A stretch of 64,000 nt of DNA from contig NZ_QMHP01000007.1 of assembly GCF_003313335.1 (NCBI RefSeq), forward strand, positions 1 to 64,000, read 5' to 3'. Source of the DNA: Pedobacter zeaxanthinifaciens. Lineage in GTDB: Bacteria; Bacteroidota; Bacteroidia; Sphingobacteriales; Sphingobacteriaceae. Below, one piece after another: positions 16,201-25,459 of the stretch. The notes beneath the pieces were generated by a model that saw only the letters and a program-made list of their open reading frames with translations, searched no databases and was not told the origin of the DNA. Position numbers and translations under genes: made by a program. Position 1 is the first letter of the stretch. Every line of letters begins with the position of its first letter.

Positions 16201-16788
16201 ATGGTTGAAAAATTTGCTGCCTATTTAAAAAGCCGAATGCCCATTACAGCGCAGCAAGCTGAAGAAGCTGTAAGTTGTCTAAAAACCAAGCAAGTTAAAA
16301 AAGGACAGTTTTTACTTAGTGCCGGCGATTTAAAAAGCGAAGCCTATTTCGTGAACAGCGGTTTATTACGCTACTATTCTGTTGATGAAAAAGGCAAAGA
16401 GCACATTATCCAATTTGCGCCAGAAGATTGGATGGTATCTGATAGGGATACCACTGTTTTCAATGAGCCTTCCATCTTTTTTATTGATGCCATTGAAGAT
16501 ACCGAAGTTGTAGTAGTAAAGGGCGATTTTTTCCCGGCCATGAAAAACATCATTCCTGAAATTTTAGAACTGAATATCTTGATGCTGCATAACTCCATTC
16601 GGTTTATGCAAAAGCGAATCAACATGTTATTGAGCGCCACTGCCGAAGAACGCTACCTTGATTTCATTAAATTGTATCCTAATTTAACGTTACGTGTTCC
16701 ACAGTGGATGATTGCCTCCTATTTGGGCATTACGCCAGAATCATTAAGCAGGGTGCGTAAAGATTTGGCTAAAAGGCACTTCAAATAA
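16201..16788 (+). CDS. Crp/Fnr-family transcriptional regulator
   Basis: 195 residues. The N-terminal cyclic-nucleotide-binding-like beta-roll is seen in KKGQFLLSAGDLKSEAYFVNSGLLRYY and EHIIQFAPEDWMVSD, and the long dimerisation helix in ILMLHNSIRFMQKRINMLLS. The C-terminal helix-turn-helix is short: QWMIASYLGITPESLSRVRKDL. There is no cysteine cluster, so it is not an Fnr-type oxygen sensor, and the ligand is unknown. This subgroup (Crp-like regulators ending in LSRVRKDLA) is common in Bacteroidetes. Confidence 0.92.
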   Translation: MVEKFAAYLKSRMPITAQQAEEAVSCLKTKQVKKGQFLLSAGDLKSEAYFVNSGLLRYYSVDEKGKEHIIQFAPEDWMVSDRDTTVFNEPSIFFIDAIEDTEVVVVKGDFFPAMKNIIPEILELNILMLHNSIRFMQKRINMLLSATAEERYLDFIKLYPNLTLRVPQWMIASYLGITPESLSRVRKDLAKRHFK

Positions 16789-16805
16789 AATAGCCATTGT
16801 TAATG

Positions 16806-16820
16806 TAGCAAAGTTTGCTA
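16806..16820. promoter_or_regulatory. Perfect 15-bp dyad, possible operator
   Basis: TAGCAAAGTTTGCTA is a perfect inverted repeat around one central base. It lies between the Crp-like gene and the AraC-like gene and ends 9 bp before the latter's ATG, a position suited to repression or autoregulation. Confidence 0.45.
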
Positions 16821-16829
16821 AATTCGTTA

Positions 16830-17999
16830 ATGCTATTTCAATTCAACTTATACAGTTGCCTACCGCTTATTTTCTTTTTTCATATTGTTGTTTATAGCTT
16901 GCTTTTTTTTATCCGCGGCTTCAAACAAGAGCAGTATGCGGATAAGTTAATGGGTTCTTTTTTGTTCATAGCCGCCTTACTAATTGTCCCTTTTATGGTT
17001 GGGTTTGCCGGTTGGTACGACAATCAACCCTATCGAGATATTTTATTTTTTGTTCCTTTGGTACACAGTTTAGCCATTGGCCCGCTGTTATACTTTTATG
17101 TGAAAGCAATTTTTAACCGAGAGCTGAAGATTACCGCCTGGCAATGGCTTCATTTTGCACCGGCAGCGCTTTATCTATTGGTGAATACCGTTTTTAGTTT
17201 ACTGGATTTATTTTATTTTAAAACCTACCATCTCACTAATGAACATGAAGATCCAGATTTTGCGACTTGGTATACCTACCTTTCCATCGCTAGCATACTG
17301 ATTTACCTGTTTCTATCCATCAAACATTACCAACAATACAAGCGGTTTGCGGCCATTACCACATCATTTGCGGATCAAGTAAATCTAAAGTGGCTGCTGA
17401 ATTTTTTATACGCATTTGCCTTGCTTAGCGTAATGCCTATCATCAACTCCATCTTATCCAACTTTACTTTTTTTGAACGATTAAGGTATTTTGGACCTTG
17501 GTACTACTATGTAGCTTTTGCAGTAGTGGTGTACTACATTGCTATTCATGCCTATCAGCTTTCAAGCCTTTCGTTAAACAAAGTGATGTTTGAGCCGCAA
17601 TTATTGCAGGCTATTGATGAAGAAATTAGTGAACAAAACCATAAACAAAGCAATGGCTTAGCTGATGAAAAGTTGAACCACATCAAAAAGGAATTAGCTA
17701 CCTTAATGGAAACGCAGTTGCTATTTGAGCGACCAGATTTAACACTTACCGAAGTGGCGAAAAAACTCAATACCAATTCGGTGGTACTCAGCAAGGTGGT
17801 AAACCAGCATTTTGGATTGAACTTTAACGATTACATCAATCAATATCGCGTTAGCGCCGTAATCAAGCGTATAGAACTTCCTCAGTATAAAAATCAAACC
17901 TTATTAGCCATTGCATTCGATTCGGGGTTTAACTCGAAGGCAACATTTAATAGAGCATTTAAAAAATTCACCAACAAAAACCCAAAAGATTTTCTGTAA
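16830..17999 (+). CDS. AraC-family regulator with membrane-embedded N-terminal sensor
   Basis: 389 residues from the ATG at 16830. The first 245 residues contain about seven hydrophobic helices (for example LIFFFHIVVYSLLFFI, FLFIAALLIVPFMVGFAGW, YYYVAFAVVVYYIAIHAY). The last 100 residues are an AraC DNA-binding domain with two helix-turn-helix motifs: LTLTEVAKKLNTNSVVLSKVVN and LLAIAFDSGFNSKATFNRAFKKF. This membrane-tethered design is common in Bacteroidetes. It is followed by a gene for an outer-membrane barrel protein, its likely target. Confidence 0.93.
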   Translation: MLFQFNLYSCLPLIFFFHIVVYSLLFFIRGFKQEQYADKLMGSFLFIAALLIVPFMVGFAGWYDNQPYRDILFFVPLVHSLAIGPLLYFYVKAIFNRELKITAWQWLHFAPAALYLLVNTVFSLLDLFYFKTYHLTNEHEDPDFATWYTYLSIASILIYLFLSIKHYQQYKRFAAITTSFADQVNLKWLLNFLYAFALLSVMPIINSILSNFTFFERLRYFGPWYYYVAFAVVVYYIAIHAYQLSSLSLNKVMFEPQLLQAIDEEISEQNHKQSNGLADEKLNHIKKELATLMETQLLFERPDLTLTEVAKKLNTNSVVLSKVVNQHFGLNFNDYINQYRVSAVIKRIELPQYKNQTLLAIAFDSGFNSKATFNRAFKKFTNKNPKDFL

Positions 18000-18126
18000 T
18001 CTATCGAAACCAACTAGCTATAAACGACTCATTTTATAATTTGAGCCCTGTTTTTTGACGCAAATCATAATATGAAGCGATGTGTGTTCATGGTACTGCT
18101 TACTTCGTACCAAAAATATGCACATC

Positions 18127-20280
18127 ATGAAAAAACTTCTCCTTTTAATAATTTCAGCTATCAGCTTACCCACTTATAGCAAAGCACAACAAAAGGTGGA
18201 TACCACTAAAACAACCACCCTGCAACAAGTGCTGGTTAATGCAACACCTCCGCCTATCACCATCAAAACAGATAAAATAATTTTAAATGTAGATAAAAAT
18301 ACCAATGCAGTTGGACTGAACGCCTTAGAGCTGCTGAGGCAAGCTCCAGGTGTAACGGTAGACGGGCAAGATCAGGTTAAAATGAGTGGTAAAACCGGTA
18401 TTCAGGTATTAGTTGATGGTAGATTGCAAAGCCTAACTTCACAGCAAATTGTCTCCTTACTCAAAGGAACCAATGCTGCCAACATCAAAAGCATCGAAAT
18501 TATTGCCAACCCATCCGCTAAATATGATGCTGCTGGTAACGCTGGAATTATCAACATCGTACTTAAAAAATCAGAACAAAACGGGCTTAGCGGCAGCCTT
18601 ACAGCGGGTTACCAACAAATGAAAAACTACAGGCAAAACAGTGCCTTTAACCTTAATTTCAAGCAAAATAAAGTGTTGCTGTTTGCTAATGCGAATTTTG
18701 ACAATAGCCTGCAAAACACACAGGTGAATAGTAGCAGAATTACCAGCGACAATACTTTTGATCAGCAAGGAATAGAAAAGCAGGGCTACAGTAACCCAGG
18801 TATGCGTACAGGGATTCAATACAAAATTGATGAAAGCCATCAAGTTGGCGCATTGTTTAACTATCAGCAGGTTTGGGACGATTTTCCGTCAGCCGCTAGC
18901 ACCAATATTTACCACATTAATCAACTAGCGGATCAGCTTACTACGGTAACCCAAGCAAACTTGACCGAAAACCGCTGGGCCTACAACCTCAACTACCAAT
19001 ACACCAGTAAGCGCAAAACCACCTTCAGTATCGATGCCGATCAACTTAACTATAATGCTGATTTAACTAATGCAGTATCCAATGTTTTCCTATATAATAC
19101 CACAACTGAAAACTTTGAGGCTAGCACCAAAACACAAATCAGCTTATCTTCAATTAAAGCTGATGCAACCTTTAGTTTACAAAACATCAACGTGGAAAGT
19201 GGATTAAAGTACTCGGCAAGCACTACCAAAACCAGTTTAGGTGCTTTGCAAACTAATAACCAAGGCTATGCTTTGGCGCAACGTAATCAGTTTAATTTTA
19301 GGGAAGACAACTATGCCGCTTACATTAATTTGAGCAAAAACATAGGCAAGTGGAATGTACAGGCCGGTTTACGCACAGAGTTAACTGCTTTACAGCGAAA
19401 AACGTTACTAGCGCCAACAACCAATAACTTACCAGATACCAACTATGTAAATTTCTTTCCAAACCTCTTCCTCCGCCGTCAGCTAAACCAAAAAATTTCT
19501 ATTGGATTTGCGTACAATACACGTATCACCCGCCCGTCGTTTCAGGATCAAAACCCTTATCAATACCGTACAGATTATTATTTTTCTAATCAGGGCAATC
19601 CTTTATTGCTGCCACAAATTAGCCAAAGTTTAACTGCCGACATCACCTTGAACGGCCAAACCCAAATTAAACTAGGCTACAGTAGCACAAGTAATTTGAT
19701 AGAAATTATCAGTACGCAACAAAACGACCAAACCTTAACCTTACCCGTTAACGCAGGAACTAGGAGCATGCTTAACTTAAGTATCAGCTCGCCTGCCCAA
19801 ATAGCCCGCTTTTGGAACATTTACTACAGTGCCGAGCCTTACTATCAGTTTTACAATGCAGATTTGAGCAGCTATAATGGCTTAGCTAAAATAAATAACG
19901 GAGGTTTCGGTTTTAACGCCTACCTAAGCAACACGCTAGTGATTAGCAATACGCTTAAGGGAAGTATCAGCTGGTGGTTCAACTATGCCAGTAGAAGTTC
20001 CATTTACAGCACCAAACCGATTTCAAGCATAGATTTAAGCATGAAAAAACAATTACTGGCGGATAAACTTAGCTTAACATTTGCTTACCGCGATATACTG
20101 AATACCCAGCGTTGGCAACAAAGCATATTTTTAGGCAACGTAAACCAAACAAGCTTGCGTAAGTGGGAAAGTAGCGGCGCCTATCTTGCCCTTAGCTATG
20201 CTTTCGGAAACGGTAAAATTAAATCGGCTTCGCAAAAAGATAAAAGTGATGAACAGCTGAGAATTAAAGCACGTAATTAA
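18127..20280 (+). CDS. TonB-dependent-receptor-like outer-membrane beta-barrel protein
   Basis: About 717 residues from the ATG at 18127; another in-frame ATG lies 9 bp upstream. A signal peptide (KKLLLLIISAISLPTYSKA) is followed by a plug-like domain with LRQAPGVTVDGQDQVKMSGKTG and IEIIANPSAKYDAAGNAGIINIVL, typical of the outer-membrane beta-barrel family related to TonB-dependent receptors but without a carboxypeptidase-like N-terminal extension. The remainder alternates aromatic-rich strands (LRTELTAL, GFAYNTRITRPSFQDQNPYQ, LSLTFAYRDI). It probably takes up an unknown substrate across the outer membrane. No SusD partner is nearby. Confidence 0.9.
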   Translation: MKKLLLLIISAISLPTYSKAQQKVDTTKTTTLQQVLVNATPPPITIKTDKIILNVDKNTNAVGLNALELLRQAPGVTVDGQDQVKMSGKTGIQVLVDGRLQSLTSQQIVSLLKGTNAANIKSIEIIANPSAKYDAAGNAGIINIVLKKSEQNGLSGSLTAGYQQMKNYRQNSAFNLNFKQNKVLLFANANFDNSLQNTQVNSSRITSDNTFDQQGIEKQGYSNPGMRTGIQYKIDESHQVGALFNYQQVWDDFPSAASTNIYHINQLADQLTTVTQANLTENRWAYNLNYQYTSKRKTTFSIDADQLNYNADLTNAVSNVFLYNTTTENFEASTKTQISLSSIKADATFSLQNINVESGLKYSASTTKTSLGALQTNNQGYALAQRNQFNFREDNYAAYINLSKNIGKWNVQAGLRTELTALQRKTLLAPTTNNLPDTNYVNFFPNLFLRRQLNQKISIGFAYNTRITRPSFQDQNPYQYRTDYYFSNQGNPLLLPQISQSLTADITLNGQTQIKLGYSSTSNLIEIISTQQNDQTLTLPVNAGTRSMLNLSISSPAQIARFWNIYYSAEPYYQFYNADLSSYNGLAKINNGGFGFNAYLSNTLVISNTLKGSISWWFNYASRSSIYSTKPISSIDLSMKKQLLADKLSLTFAYRDILNTQRWQQSIFLGNVNQTSLRKWESSGAYLALSYAFGNGKIKSASQKDKSDEQLRIKARN

Positions 20281-20407
20281 CAACGGGAAGTACACTTTAA
20301 CTCCTGCAACCACAAACATCACCTTGCGGAAAAAGCGAGGTAAAGCAAAACATTGTAATTCATTTAATTACTTAACATACATCAACGCTTCGCTAAACAG
20401 CTTGTCT

Positions 20408-20415
20408 TAATTTTG
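20408..20415 (+). promoter_or_regulatory. -7 promoter element of the YceI gene
   Basis: TAATTTTG matches TAnnTTTG and lies 36 bp before the ATG at 20452. No convincing TTTG partner is seen upstream. Confidence 0.45.
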
Positions 20416-20451
20416 TGTTATTAAATAGAAATCATACAAAATAAAAATATT

Positions 20452-20982
20452 ATGGCAACAACTAAATGGGCATTAGACCCAACCCACAGCGAATTACAGT
20501 TTAAAGTAAAACACTTAATGATTACTACCGTGACTGGAAGCATTAAATCTTTCAGCGCAGAACTTGAATCAGAAGGTGATGATTTTACCAATGCGTCAAT
20601 TTCTTTTTCAGGCGATATCAGCTCAATTGACACTGGCAATGGAGATAGAGATGGTCACTTAAAAAGTGGTGATTTTTTTGATGCGGAAAAATATCCTGCT
20701 ATCAGCTTTAAATCAACTAGTGTTGAGAAAGATGGCAGCGACTATGCAGTTAAAGGTGATTTGACAATTAAAGATGTGACTAAACCTGTAAAATTAAATG
20801 CAGAGTTTGGCGGTATAGCAACAGATCCTTGGGGAAATACCAAAGCTGGTTTTACCTTAAGTGGCAAAGTTAACCGTACTGAATTTGGCTTAACTTGGAA
20901 CGCAGCCTTAGAAACTGGCGGTGTAATGGTAAGCGAAGAAGTTAAAATTTTAGGCGAATTACAGTTTGTAAAACAAGCTTAA
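20452..20982 (+). CDS. YceI-family lipocalin-like protein
   Basis: 176 residues. The family opening WALDPTHSELQFKVKHLMITTVTGSI and the later GHLKSGDFFDAEKYPAISFKS and FGLTWNAALETGGVMVSEEVKI are characteristic. YceI proteins form an eight-stranded barrel that binds polyisoprenoid or other lipids and are often linked to stress. There is no signal peptide, so this form is predicted cytoplasmic, unlike E. coli YceI. It is a single-gene unit with its own promoter element and terminator. Confidence 0.95.
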   Translation: MATTKWALDPTHSELQFKVKHLMITTVTGSIKSFSAELESEGDDFTNASISFSGDISSIDTGNGDRDGHLKSGDFFDAEKYPAISFKSTSVEKDGSDYAVKGDLTIKDVTKPVKLNAEFGGIATDPWGNTKAGFTLSGKVNRTEFGLTWNAALETGGVMVSEEVKILGELQFVKQA

Positions 20983-20991
20983 CCTTCGATA

Positions 20992-21027
20992 AAAAAAATG
21001 CCGAGAAATATATCTCGGCATTTTTTT
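20992..21027. terminator. Bidirectional intrinsic terminator (yceI / ispF)
   Basis: A 15-bp perfect stem, AAAAAAATGCCGAGA (20992-21006) and TCTCGGCATTTTTTT (21013-21027), with a 6-base loop. T-runs exist on both strands. It separates the convergent YceI and ispF genes. Confidence 0.95.
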
Positions 21028-21039
21028 ATCTTACTTATA

Positions 21040-21522
21040 TTAGTTTCTCTGTATCAAGCAAACGGCATAAGCTACTACACCCTCTTCCCTACCTATAAAA
21101 CCCATTTGTTCATTTGTGGTAGCTTTAATAGAAATATCATCTACACTAATGCCAATGGCTTCAGCAATATTTTCTTGCATTTGTGGAATATGTGGATTGA
21201 TTTTCGGTGCTTCTAAACAGAGCATCGCATCAATATTACCTACCTCATAGTTTTTGTCTTTGAGGAGTTTTACAGTTTCTTTTAGTAGCACTAGGCTGCT
21301 AATTCCCTTCCATTGCGGGTCTGTATTTTTAAAATGGAAACCAATGTCCCTTAAATTAGCTGCACCAAGTAAGGCGTCGCAAATGGCATGCAATAGAACA
21401 TCGGCATCAGAATGGCCAAAAGCACCTTTATGATGCTCCAAATTCACGCCTCCCACTACAAACGGATGATGATCTTTTAATTGGTGAACATCAAAGCCAA
21501 AACCTACTTTAATACGCATCAT
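21040..21522 (-). CDS. ispF: 2-C-methyl-D-erythritol 2,4-cyclodiphosphate synthase
   Basis: 160 residues, standard length. IKVGFGFDVHQL holds the zinc ligands (D and H), GAFGHSDADVLLHAICDALLGA is the second conserved block, and IDAMLCLEAPKINP and IKATTNEQMGFIGREEGVVAYA complete the family pattern. The enzyme makes the cyclic diphosphate intermediate of the MEP isoprenoid pathway. Its ATG overlaps the porV stop codon (TAATG), so the two are translationally coupled. Confidence 0.98.
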   Translation of the reverse strand: MMRIKVGFGFDVHQLKDHHPFVVGGVNLEHHKGAFGHSDADVLLHAICDALLGAANLRDIGFHFKNTDPQWKGISSLVLLKETVKLLKDKNYEVGNIDAMLCLEAPKINPHIPQMQENIAEAIGISVDDISIKATTNEQMGFIGREEGVVAYAVCLIQRN

Positions 21523-22688
21523 TACTTTACTACCTTATCAATGGTCCAAGCTAATGAAAATCTCAATGTATTAGCTAAAGGGCTATTTTGAGGATTGGCA
21601 ACTAAATAGGAGAAATCAAGGTTAAATACGTTATACTTTAAACCTCCGCCCAAAGTAAGGTATCTTCTATCTCCTTTTGCAGGATTTTCATAAAAATATC
21701 CAGCCCTTACTGCAAACTGCTGGTTGTAAGTGTACTCAATACCTGTTGATATTCCAATTTCCTTTAGTTCTTCTTTGAAACCTCCGGGAGCATCAGCAAA
21801 TGAGCCAAAAATACCTGCAGGCACAGAACGATCAGGATCTTTACCTGCAATAATTTCACCGTTGGCATCTCTTACTGGCTCTGTAGGAACCATCAGCTTA
21901 TTGAAATCAAGAGCAAAGGTGAACTGATTATAATCATCTATGATAAAAGTTGTGGCGCCACCCAACTTCATATTTGCTGGCAAGAAACCTTTACTTTGGG
22001 TTTCTGCAAAGCTCATCTTTGTACCGATGTTAGATAGATTTAAACCTGCAGCCAAAATTGCGTCTTTGCCAAATAAAACTGTTGGCTTTCTGAAATAGGC
22101 AGATACATCCACCGCAACAGCAGTTCCTGCCTTTTGCTGGCTGCCACTACCTAAACCGGGCGTTAGGTTAGAGCGAATGAACCTTGCAGCAGTTCCTAGC
22201 GAGAAATTTTCTCCAAATTTACGCGAGTAGGTGGCATCAAAAGCTAACTCGTTAGGATTAAAATTTCCTTGAGTAATTCCATTTTCATCAGTAAATGCAA
22301 TATCACCCAATGAAAAATACCTTAACGACGCACCAACAACCGTACGATCATCTACCTGATAAAAGCCGCTTAAATAAGCAAGGTTGATATCTGGCACCAA
22401 ATTTTTAAGCCAAGGGCTATAGGACAAGCTCACGCCATAAGGCCTTTCTAAAAAAGCAAGTTTAGCTGGATTGATACTCATCGCGTTTCCGTCTGGAGCT
22501 ACTGCCACACCAGCTTCGCCCATAGCGCCAGCTCTTGCATCAGGAGTAATTAGTAGGAAAGGAACGTAAGGGTAAACACCATTTGTTTGTGAGGTGCTAC
22601 TACCAGAAGTCTGCTGAGCTAGAACTTTGTTTCCTGTGAACAACAATAAAAGCATCAAGCCCCTGCTCAGGGATTTCAATTTCATCAT
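21522..22688 (-). CDS. porV: Type IX secretion system outer-membrane protein PorV
   Basis: 388 residues. A signal peptide (GLMLLLLFTGNKVLA) precedes the FadL-like barrel of PorV, with the conserved VPFLLITPDARAGAMGEAGVA and GNAMSINPAKLAFL near the N-terminus, and GISTGIEYTYNQQFAVRAGYFYE and YNVFNLDFSYLVA at the end. PorV shuttles T9SS cargo from the translocon to the attachment complex. It is divergent from gldJ. In Flavobacterium johnsoniae porV, porU and gldJ are neighbours, but no porU is found here. Confidence 0.93.
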   Translation of the reverse strand: MMKLKSLSRGLMLLLLFTGNKVLAQQTSGSSTSQTNGVYPYVPFLLITPDARAGAMGEAGVAVAPDGNAMSINPAKLAFLERPYGVSLSYSPWLKNLVPDINLAYLSGFYQVDDRTVVGASLRYFSLGDIAFTDENGITQGNFNPNELAFDATYSRKFGENFSLGTAARFIRSNLTPGLGSGSQQKAGTAVAVDVSAYFRKPTVLFGKDAILAAGLNLSNIGTKMSFAETQSKGFLPANMKLGGATTFIIDDYNQFTFALDFNKLMVPTEPVRDANGEIIAGKDPDRSVPAGIFGSFADAPGGFKEELKEIGISTGIEYTYNQQFAVRAGYFYENPAKGDRRYLTLGGGLKYNVFNLDFSYLVANPQNSPLANTLRFSLAWTIDKVVK

Positions 22689-23105
22689 AAACCGTTTAAT
22701 CAGCGCAATTTAACATAGTGTTTGCTAATTTCAAAAAGTATCTCACAGGTAATTGTCAAATCTGCATGCTTAACGTAAAACGAACCAAAATATTACATCT
22801 ATCAGTTCTTTTATTTAAAAACACAACTTCAACGTCATCAGCAACGACTTAGCAAACGCTTAATTGATAAAGCAAGCAGGCACAACCTCAACTTGGGCAA
22901 TTTTTTCCATGTTTTAAATTTTTATATATTTATCAACAATATAACTCAAATTCCTCCGTTAAGCTACCGTAAACAACAAACATTAATTATTTCCAAACAA
23001 ACGCAGCGACAGGCTTTTATGATTTTTTTTCGTCAAGAAAAAAGATTTTTTATTTCACATTCTTTTTTTGTGTATTTTTAACCACTAAAGTGCAATTTGC
23101 AATAT
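22689..23105. other. Intergenic region between divergent porV and gldJ
   Basis: 417 bases, very AT-rich, with no plausible gene on either strand. It must hold both promoters. Several T-rich stretches near 23030-23080 and a partial TAnnTTTG-like sequence are visible but no convincing pair could be chosen. No remnant of porU was recognised. Confidence 0.6.
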
Positions 23106-24683
23106 ATGAATAGAATTTACTTATACGTTGTAGTATCATTGTTCAGCGTTGGGGCATTAAGCTCTTGCGGTGGCGGCGGCTCTAAAGGCGGCGCCGTGTC
23201 CGAGAAAACGGGCTATGCTTACAACAAACGAGAAAATGGCGGTTTCGAAGTAAAAAAGAACTTTAAACGAGGCCCTGGACCAGGCTTGATAGAAATTGAA
23301 GGCGGTGAATTCATTATGGGCGGTAGTGCGATGGACATTCCAGGACAAGACATGTCGGCCTATAATTACAAACGCCAAGTAACGGTAAGCTCATTTTACA
23401 TGGACGAAACCGAAGTTTCAAATACTGACTGGTTAGAATACTTACACTGGATCAAAACTACTTTTAAAGGAAAGCAAGAATTGGCTCAGTATTATTATGA
23501 GGCACTTCCTGACACCTTGGTGTGGAGAAGACCGCTTTCCTATAACGAACCTTACGTAAACAACTACTTAAGACACCCTGCTTACGGCGATTATCCGGTG
23601 GTAGGTGTTAGCTGGCAACAAGCTACTGATTATTGCGTATGGCGTACGGATAGGGTGAACGAGTTCATCCTTAGAGAAAAAGGTATTATGACTCCTTTTA
23701 AAGAGCTGAATAAGCCTACAGCAAAAGGCGGTGCACCGGTTAAAAAATCTGATACTATTTTTAATACAGAGGTATACCTTAACGGCCAAATTAAGGATGT
23801 TGGCAAAAGAGCGCCGATTGATTTAAGTGCAAATGCAGCAAATGCAAATGGCAAGGGAAAAGCATTAAGAAATGTGAGATTAGAGGATGGAGAAATTTTC
23901 CAACCTTATCGTTTACCAACAGAAGCTGAGTGGGAATATGCTGCTCTGGGCTTAATTGGCAATACACAATATGCTAACATCAACGAAAAGAAAATTTATC
24001 CTTGGAACGGCTTAGGCATCACTTCTCCTAAAAAATCAACCAGAGGGATGATTTTAGCCAACTTTAAACGCGGAAAAGGCGATTATATGGGTGTGGGCGG
24101 TTCATTGAACGATAAAGGAAGTATCACACAATCTGTACGTAGCTTTACACCTAATGATTTTGGCCTTTACAACATGGCTGGAAACGTGAACGAATGGGTA
24201 CAAGACGTATACAGACCAAATACTTTTGAAGCCACAGAAGGTTTAAACCCATTCCGTGGTAACGAATATGCAGATAAAGAAAGAGATCCTCAATCTGCTG
24301 TAATTAAAATTGATGGAAAGGGCCGTCCGGTAATGAAACCTGCTGCTGCTGGCGTAAAGCAAACATGGGCGCAGCTACAGTCTAAATATGTAGACTCTAC
24401 TTACAAGTCTGATCAAAGGGGCTACAAAGATGAAGAGAAAAACTTAGGCAATGGCGAATTAATCACTTTGTACGATAACAAATCGAGAGTTTATAAAGGT
24501 GGTTCATGGAACGATCAAGCGATGTGGTTAAACCCTGCGGCGAGAAGATTTTTGCAAGAAGATGAATCTACTGCTGATATTGGTTTCCGTTGTGCTATGA
24601 CAATGCTTGGCGCTCCAGAAGTAAAATCGGTAGGAAAACCGCAGTTTAGAAACAAAGCACCAAAACCATTTAAAGTAAAATAA
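23106..24683 (+). CDS. gldJ: Gliding-motility/T9SS lipoprotein GldJ-like (SUMF1 fold)
   Basis: 525 residues from the ATG at 23106. The lipobox cysteine is Cys21 (ALSSCGGGG). The mature protein is a formylglycine-generating-enzyme (SUMF1) fold: IEGGEFIMGGSAMD, SSFYMDETEVSNTDWLEYL, YPVVGVSWQQATDYCVWR, YRLPTEAEWEYAALG, DFGLYNMAGNVNEWVQDVY, and KGGSWNDQAMWLNPAARRF with GFRCAMT. GldJ and GldK are SUMF1-like lipoproteins of the T9SS ring and gliding machinery, without sulfatase-activating function. The insertion with many N/K residues between blocks and the adjacency to porV favour GldJ over GldK. Confidence 0.88.
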   Translation: MNRIYLYVVVSLFSVGALSSCGGGGSKGGAVSEKTGYAYNKRENGGFEVKKNFKRGPGPGLIEIEGGEFIMGGSAMDIPGQDMSAYNYKRQVTVSSFYMDETEVSNTDWLEYLHWIKTTFKGKQELAQYYYEALPDTLVWRRPLSYNEPYVNNYLRHPAYGDYPVVGVSWQQATDYCVWRTDRVNEFILREKGIMTPFKELNKPTAKGGAPVKKSDTIFNTEVYLNGQIKDVGKRAPIDLSANAANANGKGKALRNVRLEDGEIFQPYRLPTEAEWEYAALGLIGNTQYANINEKKIYPWNGLGITSPKKSTRGMILANFKRGKGDYMGVGGSLNDKGSITQSVRSFTPNDFGLYNMAGNVNEWVQDVYRPNTFEATEGLNPFRGNEYADKERDPQSAVIKIDGKGRPVMKPAAAGVKQTWAQLQSKYVDSTYKSDQRGYKDEEKNLGNGELITLYDNKSRVYKGGSWNDQAMWLNPAARRFLQEDESTADIGFRCAMTMLGAPEVKSVGKPQFRNKAPKPFKVK

Positions 24684-24712
24684 AGATTGCTGTTTAGCAT
24701 CATTTGAAATAT

Positions 24713-24751
24713 AAACGAGAACGGCTTCCAAATTGGAAGCCGTTCTCGTTT
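24713..24751 (+). terminator. Strong intrinsic terminator after gldJ
   Basis: A long hairpin, AAACGAGAACGGCTTCCAA (24713-24731) against the complementary TTGGAAGCCGTTCTCGTTT (24733-24751). A short T-run ends it. It lies 30 bp past the gldJ stop. Confidence 0.9.
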
Positions 24752-24790
24752 AATTGACATGAGTTTTGGGTGTTATTTTGTGCCAACAGA

Positions 24791-24860
24791 CCCTGAAATG
24801 ATTTCAGGGTAACGCTATATGGGCGCTACGTCATGCTGCTGAATTCATTTCAGCATCAGC
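24791..24860. repeat. REP-like palindromic sequences
   Basis: Two palindromes: CCCTGAAATGATTTCAGGG (24791-24809) and GCTGAATTCATTTCAGC (24838-24854), the second within a TCATGCTG...CAGCATCA context. Sequences of this type are common dispersed repeats in Bacteroidetes intergenic regions. They differ from the repeat at 35405. Confidence 0.65.
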
Positions 24861-24957
24861 TTTTTAAAGAGCTTTCCAACCACATTTGTTTCGAATTAAC
24901 TTTAAGCTGATTAAATCTAAAACCCACGTTAATTACTATCTTTTTATCTGAACCGTT

Positions 24958-25458
24958 TTAACTAAAGTGGATCAATACGGTGTTCTTTTCAATTTTGTCG
25001 CCTTTAGCTACTTCAATTTTTTTAACAGTAGCATCTGATGGCGATTTAATGATATTCTCCATCTTCATCGCTTCCAACACCAGCAAGCTATCACCTTTTT
25101 TAACCTCATCGCCCTCACTAACTAAGATGTTTAACACCAAGCCTGGCATTGGAGCTTTAAGCTGCGCTATTTTATTGGAATTTAGATTTTCCATGCCTAG
25201 CTGCTTTAACAACAAATCCAGCTGTGTGGCCACACTGATATCGTAAACCGTTCCATTCACCTTAATTTTGGCGATTTTTTCTGGTCGATTAATTTCAACT
25301 ACCTCCACGTTATATGATTTACCGTTATGGATGATATGCTGTGTTTTATCATTAAGCTGCAGCACATCTAGTTCAGTAGCCGTACCATTTACTATCAGTG
25401 CCTCATTTGCTGTTTCAATGTTAAACTCAAAATTATTGTTGACCGTTACTTTATTCAT
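24958..25458 (-). CDS. Biotin/lipoyl-binding carrier protein (acyl-CoA carboxylase subunit type)
   Basis: 166 residues. The C-terminal 70 residues are a biotinyl domain: APMPGLVLNILVSEGDEVKKGD and LVLEAMKMENIIKSP, with the biotinylated lysine at 132. The N-terminal part (1-95) matches the linker/beta-domain of stand-alone carriers used by acetyl- or propionyl-CoA-type carboxylases. No carboxylase subunit gene is adjacent here; downstream of its stop is a 275-bp spacer. It ends an operon-like row with the DUF4159 and rsmE genes. Confidence 0.9.
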   Translation of the reverse strand: MNKVTVNNNFEFNIETANEALIVNGTATELDVLQLNDKTQHIIHNGKSYNVEVVEINRPEKIAKIKVNGTVYDISVATQLDLLLKQLGMENLNSNKIAQLKAPMPGLVLNILVSEGDEVKKGDSLLVLEAMKMENIIKSPSDATVKKIEVAKGDKIEKNTVLIHFS

Positions 25459-25459
25459 A

